Positions 15,237 through 24,271 of a stretch of 64,000 nucleotides of DNA are shown piece by piece. The position numbers and the translations under genes were made by a program. Under the pieces are notes generated by a model. It saw only the letters and a list, made by a program, of their open reading frames with translations. It was not told where the DNA came from and made no database searches. Source of the DNA: Mesorhizobium sp. LMG 17147 (GTDB lineage Bacteria; Pseudomonadota; Alphaproteobacteria; Rhizobiales; Rhizobiaceae); contig NZ_JANCTC010000024.1 of NCBI RefSeq assembly GCF_024297145.1, positions 1 to 64,000 on the forward strand, read 5' to 3'. Numbering within the stretch: the stretch's first letter is position 1; every line of letters begins with the position of its first letter.

Positions 15237-17345
15237 TCAATCCGCGGGGCGCAGCCAGACCTTGTTGTCGTGGAAGGCGGCGCCGCCATAGGGCGCCGGC
15301 GCATCGGCGCCGGTCAGCACGTTGATGCCCTCGCCGCGCTCATGGGCGCTGTTCGGCCAGATGCCTTCGGCGACGACCACGCCACGCTTGATCCCGTCGA
15401 ACAGTTTTGCGTGCAGCACCACTTCGCCACGCTGGTTGCCGACCTCGACACGGCCGCCGTCGGCGACACCAAGTGCCGCCGCATCATCGGGATGCAGGAG
15501 CAGCTCCGGCCGGCGCTCTTTTGCCTGCGATACCGGCGTTTCGGCAAAGGTCGAATTGAGGAAATTGCGCGCCGGCGAGGTCGTCAGCCGGAACGGATGC
15601 GCCGCGTCGGCGACCTCGATCAGGTCGACATGATCGGGAAATTCCGGCAACTGCTCCACAGGCCCGAACAGGCCCATGCTTTTCGGCGGCCGGTTGGGCG
15701 CCGCCTGCCCCGTCCAGTTGGCGCGAAAATGGAATTTCTTGTCGGCATGGCCGAAGCCGTCCAGGAAATGCGCGGCCGCGAAATCCGGCTGCAGGTCGAG
15801 CCATTTCTGCTCTTTCAGGCTCGAAAAGCTGCCCAGCTCGCGCTTGCCCAGAATGATATCGATATGCTGTTGCTCGGTCATGCCGAAGCCCGGACGATCG
15901 GCGACACCGAGCCTTTTGCCGAGCTCCTCGATGACGAAATGGTTGGTGCGCGGGCCTTCCGGCGGGTCGATCAGCTTCGGCCCGAGCGTGATGTGCTGGT
16001 TGCCGCCACCCTTGTAGACGTCGTCATGCTCGAGAAACATCGTCGCCGGCAGCACCACATCGGCGAGCTTTGCCGTGTCGGTCATGAACTGCTCGTGCAC
16101 GCAGGAAAACAGATCGTCGCGCAAAAAACCCTGCTTCACCAGCCGCTGCTCGGGCGCGACATTCACCGGATTGGTGTTCTGGATCAGCAGCGCCGTCACC
16201 GGCGGACCGCCATAGAGCGCATCCCTGGCGCCGGTCAGCACCGGGCCGATGCGCGAATGGTCGAGATGGCGGATCGAGGGATCGCGCATCTTGGTGCCTT
16301 CCAGCAGCTCCTGGTTGAGCTTGAAGATACCGGAATTGGAATGGAAGGCGCCGCCGCCCTCATACTGCCAGCAGCCGGTGACCGCCGCGATCGAGGCCGC
16401 GGCATGCATGTTGACCGAACCGTTGCGCTGCCGCGAAAAGCCGTAGCCGAGGCGGAAATAGGTCTTCTTCGTCGTGCCGACGAGACGGGCGAAGGCTTCG
16501 ATCTCGGCGACCGAAAGCCCGGTGATGTCAGCGGCCCATTGCGGCGTCCTTGTCTGAAGATGCGCTTCCAGACCGTGCGGATCGTCGGTGTATTTTTCCA
16601 GATAGGCGCGGTCGGCCATGCCGTCACGAAACAGCACGTGCATCACCGCGCAGGCCAGCGCGCCGTCGGTGCCGGGCTTCAGCACCAGGCCGAGATCGGC
16701 CTGTTTCATCGTCGCGTTTTCGTAGACGTCGATGACGACGATCTTGGCGCCGCGTTCCTTGCGCGCCTTGATGGCGTGGGTCATGACGTTGACCTGCGTG
16801 ACCACGGCGTTGGTGCCCCAGATCACCACGCAGTCGGATTTGCCCATCTCGCGCGGGTCGGGACCGCGCAGCGCGCCGGCGCCCATCATCCAGCCGGTCC
16901 AGGCCAGATTGGTGCAGATCGAACCGAAGAAGCCGGAATATTTTTTCGCATGGCGCAGCCGTTCGATGCCGTCGCGCTGCACCAGCCCCATCGTGCCGGC
17001 ATAGTAGTACGGCCAGACCGTCTCCGAGCCGTACTTCGCCTCGGCGGCAATGAACTTCTCGGCGACAAGGTCGAGCGCTGCCTCCCAGCTCGCGCCCTTC
17101 CAGGCGCCGTCGCCCTTGGCGCCGGCCCGCACCAGCGGCTTCAGCAAGCGGTCGGGATGATGGACGCGATCGGCGTAACGGGCGACCTTGGCGCAGATGA
17201 CGCCGGCCGTATAGCTGTTGGCCTTGGCGCCATGGACGCGGCCGATGCGCCTGGCGTCGAGCAGCTCGACCTCGAGCGCGCAGGTCGACGGGCAATCATG
17301 CGGACAGGCCGAGTGGCCGATTTTGAGCTTGGCGTGCTGATTCAT
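15237..17345 (-). CDS. Molybdopterin-dependent oxidoreductase with N-terminal 4Fe-4S site
   Basis: 702 residues, family of formate dehydrogenase/nitrate reductase catalytic subunits (DMSO reductase superfamily). Cysteines 14, 18, 22 and 51 form the 4Fe-4S motif (HSACPHDCPSTC ... GVICAK). Molybdopterin-binding blocks include CVVIWGTNAVVTQVNVMTHA and LIQNTNPVNVAPEQ, and the C-terminal MopB domain starts near PFRLTTSPARNFLNSTF. No Tat signal, so cytoplasmic. No electron-transfer or chaperone subunits accompany it, so the redox partner is unknown. Proteins of this subgroup act on diverse substrates; I would not name one. moaD and moaE occur at 31483-32214. Confidence 0.88.
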   Translation of the reverse strand: MNQHAKLKIGHSACPHDCPSTCALEVELLDARRIGRVHGAKANSYTAGVICAKVARYADRVHHPDRLLKPLVRAGAKGDGAWKGASWEAALDLVAEKFIAAEAKYGSETVWPYYYAGTMGLVQRDGIERLRHAKKYSGFFGSICTNLAWTGWMMGAGALRGPDPREMGKSDCVVIWGTNAVVTQVNVMTHAIKARKERGAKIVVIDVYENATMKQADLGLVLKPGTDGALACAVMHVLFRDGMADRAYLEKYTDDPHGLEAHLQTRTPQWAADITGLSVAEIEAFARLVGTTKKTYFRLGYGFSRQRNGSVNMHAAASIAAVTGCWQYEGGGAFHSNSGIFKLNQELLEGTKMRDPSIRHLDHSRIGPVLTGARDALYGGPPVTALLIQNTNPVNVAPEQRLVKQGFLRDDLFSCVHEQFMTDTAKLADVVLPATMFLEHDDVYKGGGNQHITLGPKLIDPPEGPRTNHFVIEELGKRLGVADRPGFGMTEQQHIDIILGKRELGSFSSLKEQKWLDLQPDFAAAHFLDGFGHADKKFHFRANWTGQAAPNRPPKSMGLFGPVEQLPEFPDHVDLIEVADAAHPFRLTTSPARNFLNSTFAETPVSQAKERRPELLLHPDDAAALGVADGGRVEVGNQRGEVVLHAKLFDGIKRGVVVAEGIWPNSAHERGEGINVLTGADAPAPYGGAAFHDNKVWLRPAD

Positions 17346-17387
17346 GGGCGCAAACTAGCCGGTTGTGATAGTGGCGTGTAGGGCCAG

Positions 17388-17585
17388 TTACACGCCATCA
17401 ATGCGCTTGAGCAAGGCGTTGTAGGCGCCGCATTTCGGACAATGTATGTGGCGCTCGACATGCGATGATCCGGCTCCGGCGTCGATGACCAGCAGATTGC
17501 CGTCTCCACACTCAGGGCATTTTACGACAGCTTCGGAATTGACGGCCAAAACCTTGGCAGCTTCGATCCATAGTTTTGCCGACAT
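17388..17585 (-). CDS. Small zinc-ribbon-like protein, 65 residues
   Basis: The ATG at 17585 opens a frame MSAKLWIEAAKVLAVNSEAV with two CxxC pairs, VKCPECGDGN and IHCPKCGAYN, 29 residues apart. This is the layout of a zinc ribbon. The start lies five bases after the stop of the ABC-F gene, so they are probably co-transcribed. No family name can be given. It may bind nucleic acid or protein; that is inference from the fold only. Confidence 0.6.
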   Translation of the reverse strand: MSAKLWIEAAKVLAVNSEAVVKCPECGDGNLLVIDAGAGSSHVERHIHCPKCGAYNALLKRIDGV

Positions 17586-17589
17586 TCTC

Positions 17590-19467
17590 CTACTCCGCAG
17601 TGCCTTCCTCGTACTCCGCCGACATCGACAGCCATTTTTCCTCATGGCCGGCCAGCTGTTGCGCGAGTTGTGAGCGCTCCTTGGCCAGCCTTGTCGCGGT
17701 CGAGGGATCCTTTTCGTAGACGGCCGGGTTGGCGAGTTCATCCTCGATCAGGTCGATGCGCTTGCGGAGGCGGTCCATCAGCGCTTCGGTGGCGCGGATT
17801 TCCTTGGCCAGCGGCTCGAAGGCGGCGCGGCGCGCGGCTGCATCGCGGCGGCGGTCGGCCTTCGACGCTTTGTCCGCCTCGCGCTTGCCGCGGCGGTCGC
17901 CGGAGACGCCGGTGACCAGCGTCTTGTAATCCTCGAGATCGCCGTCATATGGATTGACCGCGCCGTCCTTGACCAGCCACAGCCGGTCGGCGGTCGCTTC
18001 GAGCAGATGGCGGTCATGCGAGATCAGTATGACGGCGCCGGGAAAATCGTTCAGCGCATGGATCAGTGATTCACGGCTGTCGATGTCGAGATGGTTGGTG
18101 GGCTCGTCGAGGATGAAAAGGTTCGGCCCCTCGAAGGCCGACAGGCCCATCAGGAGCCGCGCCTTTTCGCCGCCGGACAGATCCTTGGCGGCGGTGTTCA
18201 TCTTTTCGGTGGTCAGGCCGAACTGGGCGACACGGCCGCGCACCGTGGATTCCGGCGCATCCGGCATCAACCGGCGGACATGCTCATAGGCGTTTTCGTC
18301 GGGCCTGAGATCGTCGAGCTGGTGCTGGGCGAAGATTGCCACCTTAAGCCCGGGCGCCACCGTCATGCTGCCGGTCTCCGGCTTCAGCCGGCCGGCCAAA
18401 AGCTTGGCGAATGTCGACTTGCCGTTGCCGTTCGCGCCGAGCAGCGCGATGCGATCGTCGGCATCGATGCGCAGCGTCATCTTCTTCAGGATCGGCTCGC
18501 CCTCGGTGTAACCGACGTTGACGTTGTGGAGCGCAATGATCGGCGAAGCCACCGTCTTCACCGGCTCCGGAAAGGAGAACGGCCGCACCGTGTCGTTCAC
18601 GATCGCGGCGATTGGCTTCATCTTCTCCAGCGCCTTGATGCGCGACTGCGCCTGCCTCGCCTTCGACGCCTTGGCGCGGAAGCGCTCGACGAAGGATTCC
18701 ATGTGCTTGCGCGCGGCTTCCTGCTTGACGCGGCCCTTCTCCTGCAATTCGCGCTGCTCGGTGTATTGGCGCTCGAACTGGTCGTAGCCGCCGCGCCAGA
18801 AGGTCAGCTTCTTCTGGTCGAGATGGACGATCGAATTGACGGCGCGGTTGAGCAGGTCGCGATCGTGCGAAATCAGCAGCACAGTATGCGGGTATTTCGA
18901 CACATAGTTTTCCAGCCAGAGCGTGCCTTCGAGGTCGAGATAATTGGTCGGCTCGTCGAGCAGCAGCAGATCGGGCTCGGCAAACAGCACCGCGGCCAGC
19001 GCGACGCGCATGCGCCAGCCGCCGGAGAAGGACGAGGCCGGGCGCCGCTGCGCGGCATCGTCGAAGCCGAGGCCGGCGAGAATGGTGGCCGCGCGTGACT
19101 CGGCCGAGTGCGCATCGATATCGGCCAGCCGCATGTGGATGTCGGCGATGCGGTGCGGGTCGGTCGCCGTCTTTTCCTCTTCGAGCAGGGCACTCCGTTC
19201 GAGGTCGGCCTTGAGCACGATCTCGATCAGCGGCTCCTCGGTGCCCGGCGCTTCCTGCGCGACCTGGCCGATGCGCGTGTTTTTGGGCAGGCTGACCGAG
19301 CCGGTCTCGGAGGCGACGTCGCCGGTGATCGCCTTGAACAGGGTCGTCTTGCCGGTGCCGTTGCGGCCGACAAGGCCAGCCTTGCTGCCGGCCGGCAAGG
19401 TCAGTGAGGCATGGTCGAGAAGCAGGCGTCCGGCCATGCGGAGCGAAAGGTCGTTGATGATCAGCAT
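17590..19467 (-). CDS. ABC-F family ATPase (Uup/YheS-like)
   Basis: 625 residues from the ATG at 19467, where the first ABC domain begins at once (MLIINDLSLRMAGRLLLDHA); an open frame upstream has no similarity. Two ATPase domains are seen: Walker A GRNGTGKTTL (Lys40), signature FSGGWRMR, Walker B LLLLDEPTNYLDLE; then GANGNGKSTF, LSGGEKAR and LFILDEPTNHLDID. No membrane helices. The linker between domains and the charged C-terminal coiled coil (from about 540) are typical of ribosome-associated ABC-F proteins that relieve stalled translation. Followed by a small zinc-ribbon gene. Confidence 0.93.
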   Translation of the reverse strand: MLIINDLSLRMAGRLLLDHASLTLPAGSKAGLVGRNGTGKTTLFKAITGDVASETGSVSLPKNTRIGQVAQEAPGTEEPLIEIVLKADLERSALLEEEKTATDPHRIADIHMRLADIDAHSAESRAATILAGLGFDDAAQRRPASSFSGGWRMRVALAAVLFAEPDLLLLDEPTNYLDLEGTLWLENYVSKYPHTVLLISHDRDLLNRAVNSIVHLDQKKLTFWRGGYDQFERQYTEQRELQEKGRVKQEAARKHMESFVERFRAKASKARQAQSRIKALEKMKPIAAIVNDTVRPFSFPEPVKTVASPIIALHNVNVGYTEGEPILKKMTLRIDADDRIALLGANGNGKSTFAKLLAGRLKPETGSMTVAPGLKVAIFAQHQLDDLRPDENAYEHVRRLMPDAPESTVRGRVAQFGLTTEKMNTAAKDLSGGEKARLLMGLSAFEGPNLFILDEPTNHLDIDSRESLIHALNDFPGAVILISHDRHLLEATADRLWLVKDGAVNPYDGDLEDYKTLVTGVSGDRRGKREADKASKADRRRDAAARRAAFEPLAKEIRATEALMDRLRKRIDLIEDELANPAVYEKDPSTATRLAKERSQLAQQLAGHEEKWLSMSAEYEEGTAE

Positions 19468-19921
19468 GGCCGGGCTTTTGCACGGGACAACCATGCTTCG
19501 CAAGGCCTTGAGCCCCGGTTCGCCGCATAAGGCGCGAAAACCGGCAAGCAGGTGACGTCGACCCCGCGCGCCGCAACGTCCCGCAAAACGCAAAAAAGAA
19601 CCCGCTATCCTGAGGGGGGACAAGGAGAGCGGGCCCTTTCGTGAACGGCGGCCTTGGGAGCGTCCGATCGGCACCCAAACACGCAGCAGCCCGCTTTGTT
19701 CCATGGGAAGAACGAACTATGTGATGAACAAACGCTGCTGTGGCCGGCAGGTTTGTCCACAGGGGCGTGCCGTCTGTACGCTATCGCCCATGACGCTGCG
19801 GAAAGACTCAGCTATCCTTGGATGTGCGGCGGGCCTGATCTCCGCCTGGCCGGCGCCATCAGCTTCCTCCCAAGCGGCGCCGGCCACCTTCCTTGACCGG
19901 AGCCGACTCCATTTGAGGCGG
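19468..19921. other. Intergenic stretch
   Basis: About 450 bases between the ABC-F gene start and the small lipoprotein gene. I see only one structured element, a probable minus-strand terminator at 19591-19633. Open frames here run antisense to each other and show no family similarity, signal sequences or ribosome sites. Confidence 0.5.
19591..19633 (-). terminator. Probable intrinsic terminator (minus strand)
   Basis: On the minus strand CCCGCTCTCCT pairs with AGGATAGCGGG (10 of 11) and is followed by TTCTTTTTTG. It lies downstream of the small lipoprotein gene at 19922-20101 and could end that transcript before the ABC-F gene. Confidence 0.6.
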
Positions 19922-20101
19922 TCACTGTTTCGGCGGCGTGCCGGGCTGATCGCCGCCGGTCGTCGATTTCGGCACCGGATTCTTGTCGACCTGCGGGTTC
20001 TGCTCGACCGTATCGCCAGGGGCCTTGGTCGGCTGGATGTTGTTGTCGCAACCCGCAACAGTCAGAGCTGCCATAAGCAGCAGGATTGAGCGCTTTTTCA
20101 T
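19922..20101 (-). CDS. Small lipoprotein, 59 residues
   Basis: The ATG at 20101 follows AGGAG at seven bases. The product starts MKKRSILLLMAALTVAGCDN: a short basic-hydrophobic signal with lipobox VAGC, so Cys18 would be lipidated. The mature part is short, Pro/Lys/Thr-rich and probably unstructured (residues 19-59, ending GTPPKQ). It resembles the many small rhizobial lipoproteins of unknown role. A terminator-like structure lies downstream at 19591-19633. Confidence 0.65.
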   Translation of the reverse strand: MKKRSILLLMAALTVAGCDNNIQPTKAPGDTVEQNPQVDKNPVPKSTTGGDQPGTPPKQ

Positions 20102-20233
20102 CGCAGTCTCCTCTCGCCCGACAACGAGGCGTCAGCGATTTGGTTGCGCGGCCGGTGTCGTTCCCGCATTCGCCGAGGAGCCGGGGAACAAAATGCCGCG
20201 TCTCCGGTTGCTGCACAATCAATGGAGGAAGGC

Positions 20234-20407
20234 ATGATCCGTCTGCTCATCGCCGGGGCAATCGTCTATGTTGCCTATCGCGTCGCCAGGAAAGTGATCG
20301 ACGAGGTGCCCGACGATTTCGATCCGCTGCTGTTGCCGCCGCCACAGGACGATCGCGAGGCGCTGCGGCGGCAATCGGCAAGCATGGGCGTCGAGCCTGA
20401 GCGTTAG
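20234..20407 (+). CDS. Small membrane-anchored protein, 57 residues
   Basis: The ATG at 20234 follows GGAGGAAGG, a strong ribosome site that rules out the longer open frame beginning at 20144. The protein starts MIRLLIAGAIVYVAYRVARK: one membrane helix, then a charged proline-rich tail ending near residue 57. No family known to me. It lies divergent from the small lipoprotein gene and 94 bases upstream of the helicase gene. Confidence 0.6.
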   Translation: MIRLLIAGAIVYVAYRVARKVIDEVPDDFDPLLLPPPQDDREALRRQSASMGVEPER

Positions 20408-20501
20408 TCGACAGGCCTGTCCGCAAGGCTTCTTCGTTCACGGGCCCTATTCCGGCTCCGCAAACCGTTGCGAACAAAGCAGAAACGATGCTTGATGGGC
20501 G

Positions 20502-22580
20502 ATGAACCTTGCCGCCCGTGATTCGTCCTTCCAGCCGGCCTATCTGGCGAAGCTCAACGCCGAGCAGCGGCTTGCCGTCGAACATGGCGACGGCAAGATC
20601 GCCGGGCCGTTGCTGGTGATTGCCGGCGCCGGCTCCGGCAAGACCAACACGCTGGCGCGGGTCGCGCATCTGATCGTCAGGGGTGCTGACCCGCGGCGGA
20701 TCCTTTTGATGACATTTTCGCGCCGTGCCGCAGCGGAAATGGCCAAGCGGGTCGAGCGCATTGCCGGCGAGGTGCTGGGGCGCGATGCCTCGGTGATCAC
20801 CGATGCGCTGAGCTGGGCCGGCACGTTCCACGGCATCGGCGCCAGGCTGCTGCGCGATTATGCGCTGGAGATCGGTCTCGATCCGGCCTTCACCATCCAC
20901 GACCGCGAGGATTCCGCCGACCTGATGAACCTCGCCCGCCACGAGTTGGGTTTTTCGAAGACCGAAGCCCGCTTCCCGACCAAGGGCACCTGCCTTGCGA
21001 TCTATTCGCGCGCCGTCAACGCACAGGCGCCGCTTGGTGAGGTGTTGGGTTCGGTGTTCCCGTGGTGCGCCGGTTGGGCCGAACAGCTGAAGCAATTATT
21101 CGCCAGATATGTCGAGGCCAAGCAAGCGCAGAATGTGCTCGATTACGACGACCTGCTGCTCTACTGGGCGCAGATGGCCGGCGAGCCGGAAATCGCCGCG
21201 CATCTGGGTGCGCGTTTCGATCATGTGCTGGTCGATGAATACCAGGACACCAACCGGCTGCAGGCATCGATCCTGACGGCGCTCAAGCCCGACGGATCGG
21301 GGCTGACGGTGGTCGGCGACGACGCGCAGTCGATCTATTCGTTCCGCGCCGCGGAAGTGCGCAATATCCTGGATTTTCCCAATCAGTTCGCGCAGCCGGC
21401 GGAAGTCGTCATGCTGGAGCGCAACTACCGCTCGACCGAGACGATCCTGGCGGCCGCCAATGCGGTAATCGGCGAAGCGTCGGAACGTTTCACCAAAAAT
21501 CTCTGGACCGAGCGCAAATCGGCGGAAAAGCCGAAGCTGGTGAGCGTGCGCGACGAGACCGAGCAGGCGAGCTATGTCTGTCAGGCGATACTCACCGAGC
21601 GCGAGGCCGGCACCGTTCTCAAAGCCCAGGCGGTGCTGTTTCGAGCCTCGCACCATAGCGGCCCGCTGGAGATCGAGCTGACGCGCCGCAACATCCCCTT
21701 CGTCAAGTTCGGCGGGCTGAAATTTCTCGATGCAGCTCACGTCAAGGACTTGCTGGCCGTACTGCGCTTTGCCGAAAACCCGCGCGACCGCGTCGCCGGC
21801 TTTCGCGTGCTGCAACTTCTGCCGGGCATCGGCCCTTCGGCCGCCAATGCGATCGTCGAGACCATGGCGACGTCGCTCGACGAGACTATGGGGCTTGCCC
21901 GCTATCGGCCGCCGCAGCGTGCCGCCGACGACTGGCCGGGCTTTGTCGCGCTCTATTGCGGCCTGCGCGCCGGCGCGCAAAAATGGCCGGCCGACCTCGA
22001 GCAGGTCAGGCTCTGGTACGAGCCGCATCTGGAACGCATCCACGAGGATGCAACGACGCGCCGGGCCGATCTCCTGCAGCTCGAGCAGATCGCTTCCGGC
22101 TATGCGTCGCGCGAGCGCTTCCTCACCGAGCTGACACTCGATCCGCCTGACGCGACCAGCGACGAGGCTGGCCCGCCGCACCGCGACGAGGATTATCTGA
22201 TCCTGTCGACGATCCATTCGGCCAAGGGCCAGGAGTGGAAGAACGTCTTCGTGCTCAACACCGTCGACGGCTGCATCCCGATCGATCTCGGCGTCGGCAG
22301 CAAGGAGGACGTCGACGAGGAGCGGCGGCTGCTCTACGTGGCGATGACGCGGGCCAAGGACAGCCTGCACCTGGTCATGCCGCATCGCTTTTTCGTCCAC
22401 GGCCAGGCGGCGCGCGGCGACCGCCATGTCTATGCCTCGCGCACGCGCTTCATCCCGCGCTCGATCCTCGGCGCCTTCGAACAGGTGGCTTGGGCCAGCG
22501 TCCGGGCCCCGGACGATCCGCGCCGCCAGCCGCAGGTGCGCGTCGACCTCGGCGCCCGCATGCGTGGCATGTGGAAATAG
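20502..22580 (+). CDS. UvrD/Rep-type superfamily 1 DNA helicase
   Basis: 692 residues. Helicase motifs in order: Q motif LNAEQRLAVEHGDGK, Walker A AGAGSGKTNT (residues 41-50), Ia LLMTFSRRAAAEM, II VDEYQDTNRLQ, III VVGDDAQSIYSFR, IV ERNYRSTETIL, V LSTIHSAKGQEWKNVFV, VI EERRLLYVAMTRAKDSLHLV. It unwinds DNA 3' to 5' with ATP. It is shorter than typical UvrD at the C-terminus, lacking the basic tail, and resembles the additional UvrD-like helicases of rhizobia. Its precise repair role is not evident. Stands alone. Confidence 0.93.
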   Translation: MNLAARDSSFQPAYLAKLNAEQRLAVEHGDGKIAGPLLVIAGAGSGKTNTLARVAHLIVRGADPRRILLMTFSRRAAAEMAKRVERIAGEVLGRDASVITDALSWAGTFHGIGARLLRDYALEIGLDPAFTIHDREDSADLMNLARHELGFSKTEARFPTKGTCLAIYSRAVNAQAPLGEVLGSVFPWCAGWAEQLKQLFARYVEAKQAQNVLDYDDLLLYWAQMAGEPEIAAHLGARFDHVLVDEYQDTNRLQASILTALKPDGSGLTVVGDDAQSIYSFRAAEVRNILDFPNQFAQPAEVVMLERNYRSTETILAAANAVIGEASERFTKNLWTERKSAEKPKLVSVRDETEQASYVCQAILTEREAGTVLKAQAVLFRASHHSGPLEIELTRRNIPFVKFGGLKFLDAAHVKDLLAVLRFAENPRDRVAGFRVLQLLPGIGPSAANAIVETMATSLDETMGLARYRPPQRAADDWPGFVALYCGLRAGAQKWPADLEQVRLWYEPHLERIHEDATTRRADLLQLEQIASGYASRERFLTELTLDPPDATSDEAGPPHRDEDYLILSTIHSAKGQEWKNVFVLNTVDGCIPIDLGVGSKEDVDEERRLLYVAMTRAKDSLHLVMPHRFFVHGQAARGDRHVYASRTRFIPRSILGAFEQVAWASVRAPDDPRRQPQVRVDLGARMRGMWK

Positions 22581-22744
22581 GCATCCGCCTCACCGCTGGC
22601 GCTGCTCTCCCGGCGACCGCTCCCGGAGCCAGCGAAAAAACAATCGCGGCAACATGGAACCTCGCGCCGTGACCCGCGTTTCTGCCCGACCCCCAGACCG
22701 GAGAACGGCGTCCGCCGTGACCTCCGCCCATTCGAGAGGCCAGA

Positions 22745-23047
22745 ATGCACGACAGGACGTTTTCCACTCCGGTTGCCCTAACCGTTGGCGCCGGCTACAA
22801 GCGTACGATCGCTTCGTTCTCCGAGATGCACGAATTCCTGACCGAGTTCCCACCTTCGCGCCGGCGGCTGAGCTATGGCGCCGCGGTAAAGGCCTGCGAG
22901 GCGGCACGTGCCGGCGATATCTCGGCCGAAGCGGCACGCGACGCCCTGATCACCTTCGCCGTGACGGCAGGCATCCTCTGGCCGGCCGCCCAGCCGGCGG
23001 TCTCGGTCAAGCCGGTCGCCCGGGGCCTCGGCGGCTACGCCGCCTGA
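22745..23047 (+). CDS. DUF982 protein
   Basis: 100 residues with the DUF982 pattern: VALTVGAGYKRTIASFSEMHEF, then SYGAAVKACEAARAGDISAEAARDAL and ITFAVTAGILW. DUF982 proteins are small, cytoplasmic, often multicopy in rhizobia and of unknown function. It is followed convergently by the diguanylate cyclase, 12 bases between stops. Confidence 0.75.
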   Translation: MHDRTFSTPVALTVGAGYKRTIASFSEMHEFLTEFPPSRRRLSYGAAVKACEAARAGDISAEAARDALITFAVTAGILWPAAQPAVSVKPVARGLGGYAA

Positions 23048-23059
23048 CCGAAACGACCA

Positions 23060-23848
23060 TCAATGGACCGTCATGGGGCCGCCGCCCGGCGGGTCGCCTG
23101 CTGCCGCTGGTTCGAAACTGACCTGATCGCGGCCGTTCGATTTGGCCTTGTAAAGGTGCTTGTCCGCCACCACGAACATCTCGGCGTAAGTGGTCGGCCC
23201 GCTGAAGGCGACGCCGCCGATGCTGACCGAGAGAGGACAGGGCCGGCCGCCAGGCGAGAACTCCGCCTCACGGACGCGTCGGCGAATTGTCTCCGCCACC
23301 AGCCAGGACTGCGAAGGATCTGCGCCGGGAAGGAAAACCGCAAATTCCTCGCCGCCGATCCGGCCGACGATATCGGCGCCGCGTAGCTGGCCCTGGATTG
23401 TCTTGGCGATCAGCTTGAGCGCCTGGTCTCCGCAGTCGTGGCCGAGGCGGTCGTTGACGGATTTGAAATGGTCGGCATCGACGATCAGCAAGGCGCCGGC
23501 ATTAACGACAGAATGGCTGCGGGCCTGTTCGAGATAGGCCTCGACGAGCATGGAAAACGCACCCCGGTTGAACACCGCCGTCAGGCTGTCGGTCGCCGCG
23601 ACGACGGCCAGTGCCTTCTGCGCGATCGCCAGTTGGCGCATTTTCCACATCAGGAAAAAGAAGAACGAGCTGGCCAGGATAAGCGGCAGCAGCAGGTCGG
23701 TCAGCTGCGCCCGCCACAGCGCTTCCGGCGACAAATATGGGAAATTGAAGGAATCGACGAGGAATGCGGCTGCAATGCAGACCGCCGTACCCGCGACGGT
23801 AACCGCCACGACCCTGCCCCAGCTCGTCGGGGACAAATCGATCTGCAT
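23060..23848 (-). CDS. Membrane-bound GGDEF diguanylate cyclase
   Basis: 262 residues. Two membrane helices (about 11-32 and 50-68) flank a short periplasmic loop, followed by a GGDEF domain from about residue 84. The active site is GGEEF (165-169), and an inhibitory I-site RGAD lies at 156-159, five residues before it, so product inhibition is expected. It makes cyclic di-GMP from two GTP, promoting sessile behaviour in general. The signal sensed is unknown; the loop is too short for a known sensor domain. Confidence 0.9.
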   Translation of the reverse strand: MQIDLSPTSWGRVVAVTVAGTAVCIAAAFLVDSFNFPYLSPEALWRAQLTDLLLPLILASSFFFFLMWKMRQLAIAQKALAVVAATDSLTAVFNRGAFSMLVEAYLEQARSHSVVNAGALLIVDADHFKSVNDRLGHDCGDQALKLIAKTIQGQLRGADIVGRIGGEEFAVFLPGADPSQSWLVAETIRRRVREAEFSPGGRPCPLSVSIGGVAFSGPTTYAEMFVVADKHLYKAKSNGRDQVSFEPAAAGDPPGGGPMTVH

Positions 23849-23974
23849 GCTTTTGCTCCTGCTTCAGCCGGCTACCTTGAAGCAACAGCACAAACGAAGT
23901 CCTAAGACTTTGCTTTCAATTCGATCGCAGTGGCGAACCAGCCGTCGAGATGGCGGCCAGATAGAAGATCGGTC

Positions 23975-24145
23975 CTAAATCAGCTGCCTTCTGATGCTCA
24001 TCCGCGTCACCGCGGTCACAAGAATGGCGCCGATCATGAAATAGATGGTCGCGACGATGTCGCCCTGGTGGAAATAATAACCGGAGTTGAGAAGCGCCAA
24101 GACCACGGCGAAGAACGCCACAAGGCGCAAGGGTTCATTGGGCAT
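23975..24145 (-). CDS. Two-helix small membrane protein, 56 residues
   Basis: The ATG at 24145 opens MPNEPLRLVAFFAVVLALLN, a first membrane helix. A short loop with YYFHQGD and a second helix IYFMIGAILVTAV follow, ending in a basic tail. The pattern is convincing for a small inner-membrane protein, but the ribosome site is weak and no family comes to mind. It is transcribed in the same direction as the DinB-like gene 126 bases upstream. Confidence 0.45.
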   Translation of the reverse strand: MPNEPLRLVAFFAVVLALLNSGYYFHQGDIVATIYFMIGAILVTAVTRMSIRRQLI

Positions 24146-24271
24146 GCGTGCCAGTTCTCGCTGTTGCTGCTGAATGCTGCTGGAGCGGCCGCCCTCACGA
24201 CCGTCCGCTCCATAAAATGTTTTGGCGCGTTTTGCAATCTCGGCGGATCGTCCTCTACCAGCCGCCCAGGT

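Noticed and set aside
15216..17381. 721-codon open frame on the plus strand
   Set aside because: Exactly antisense to the molybdopterin oxidoreductase. Translation is rich in Arg, Gly and His with no family similarity, as usual for GC-rich antisense frames.
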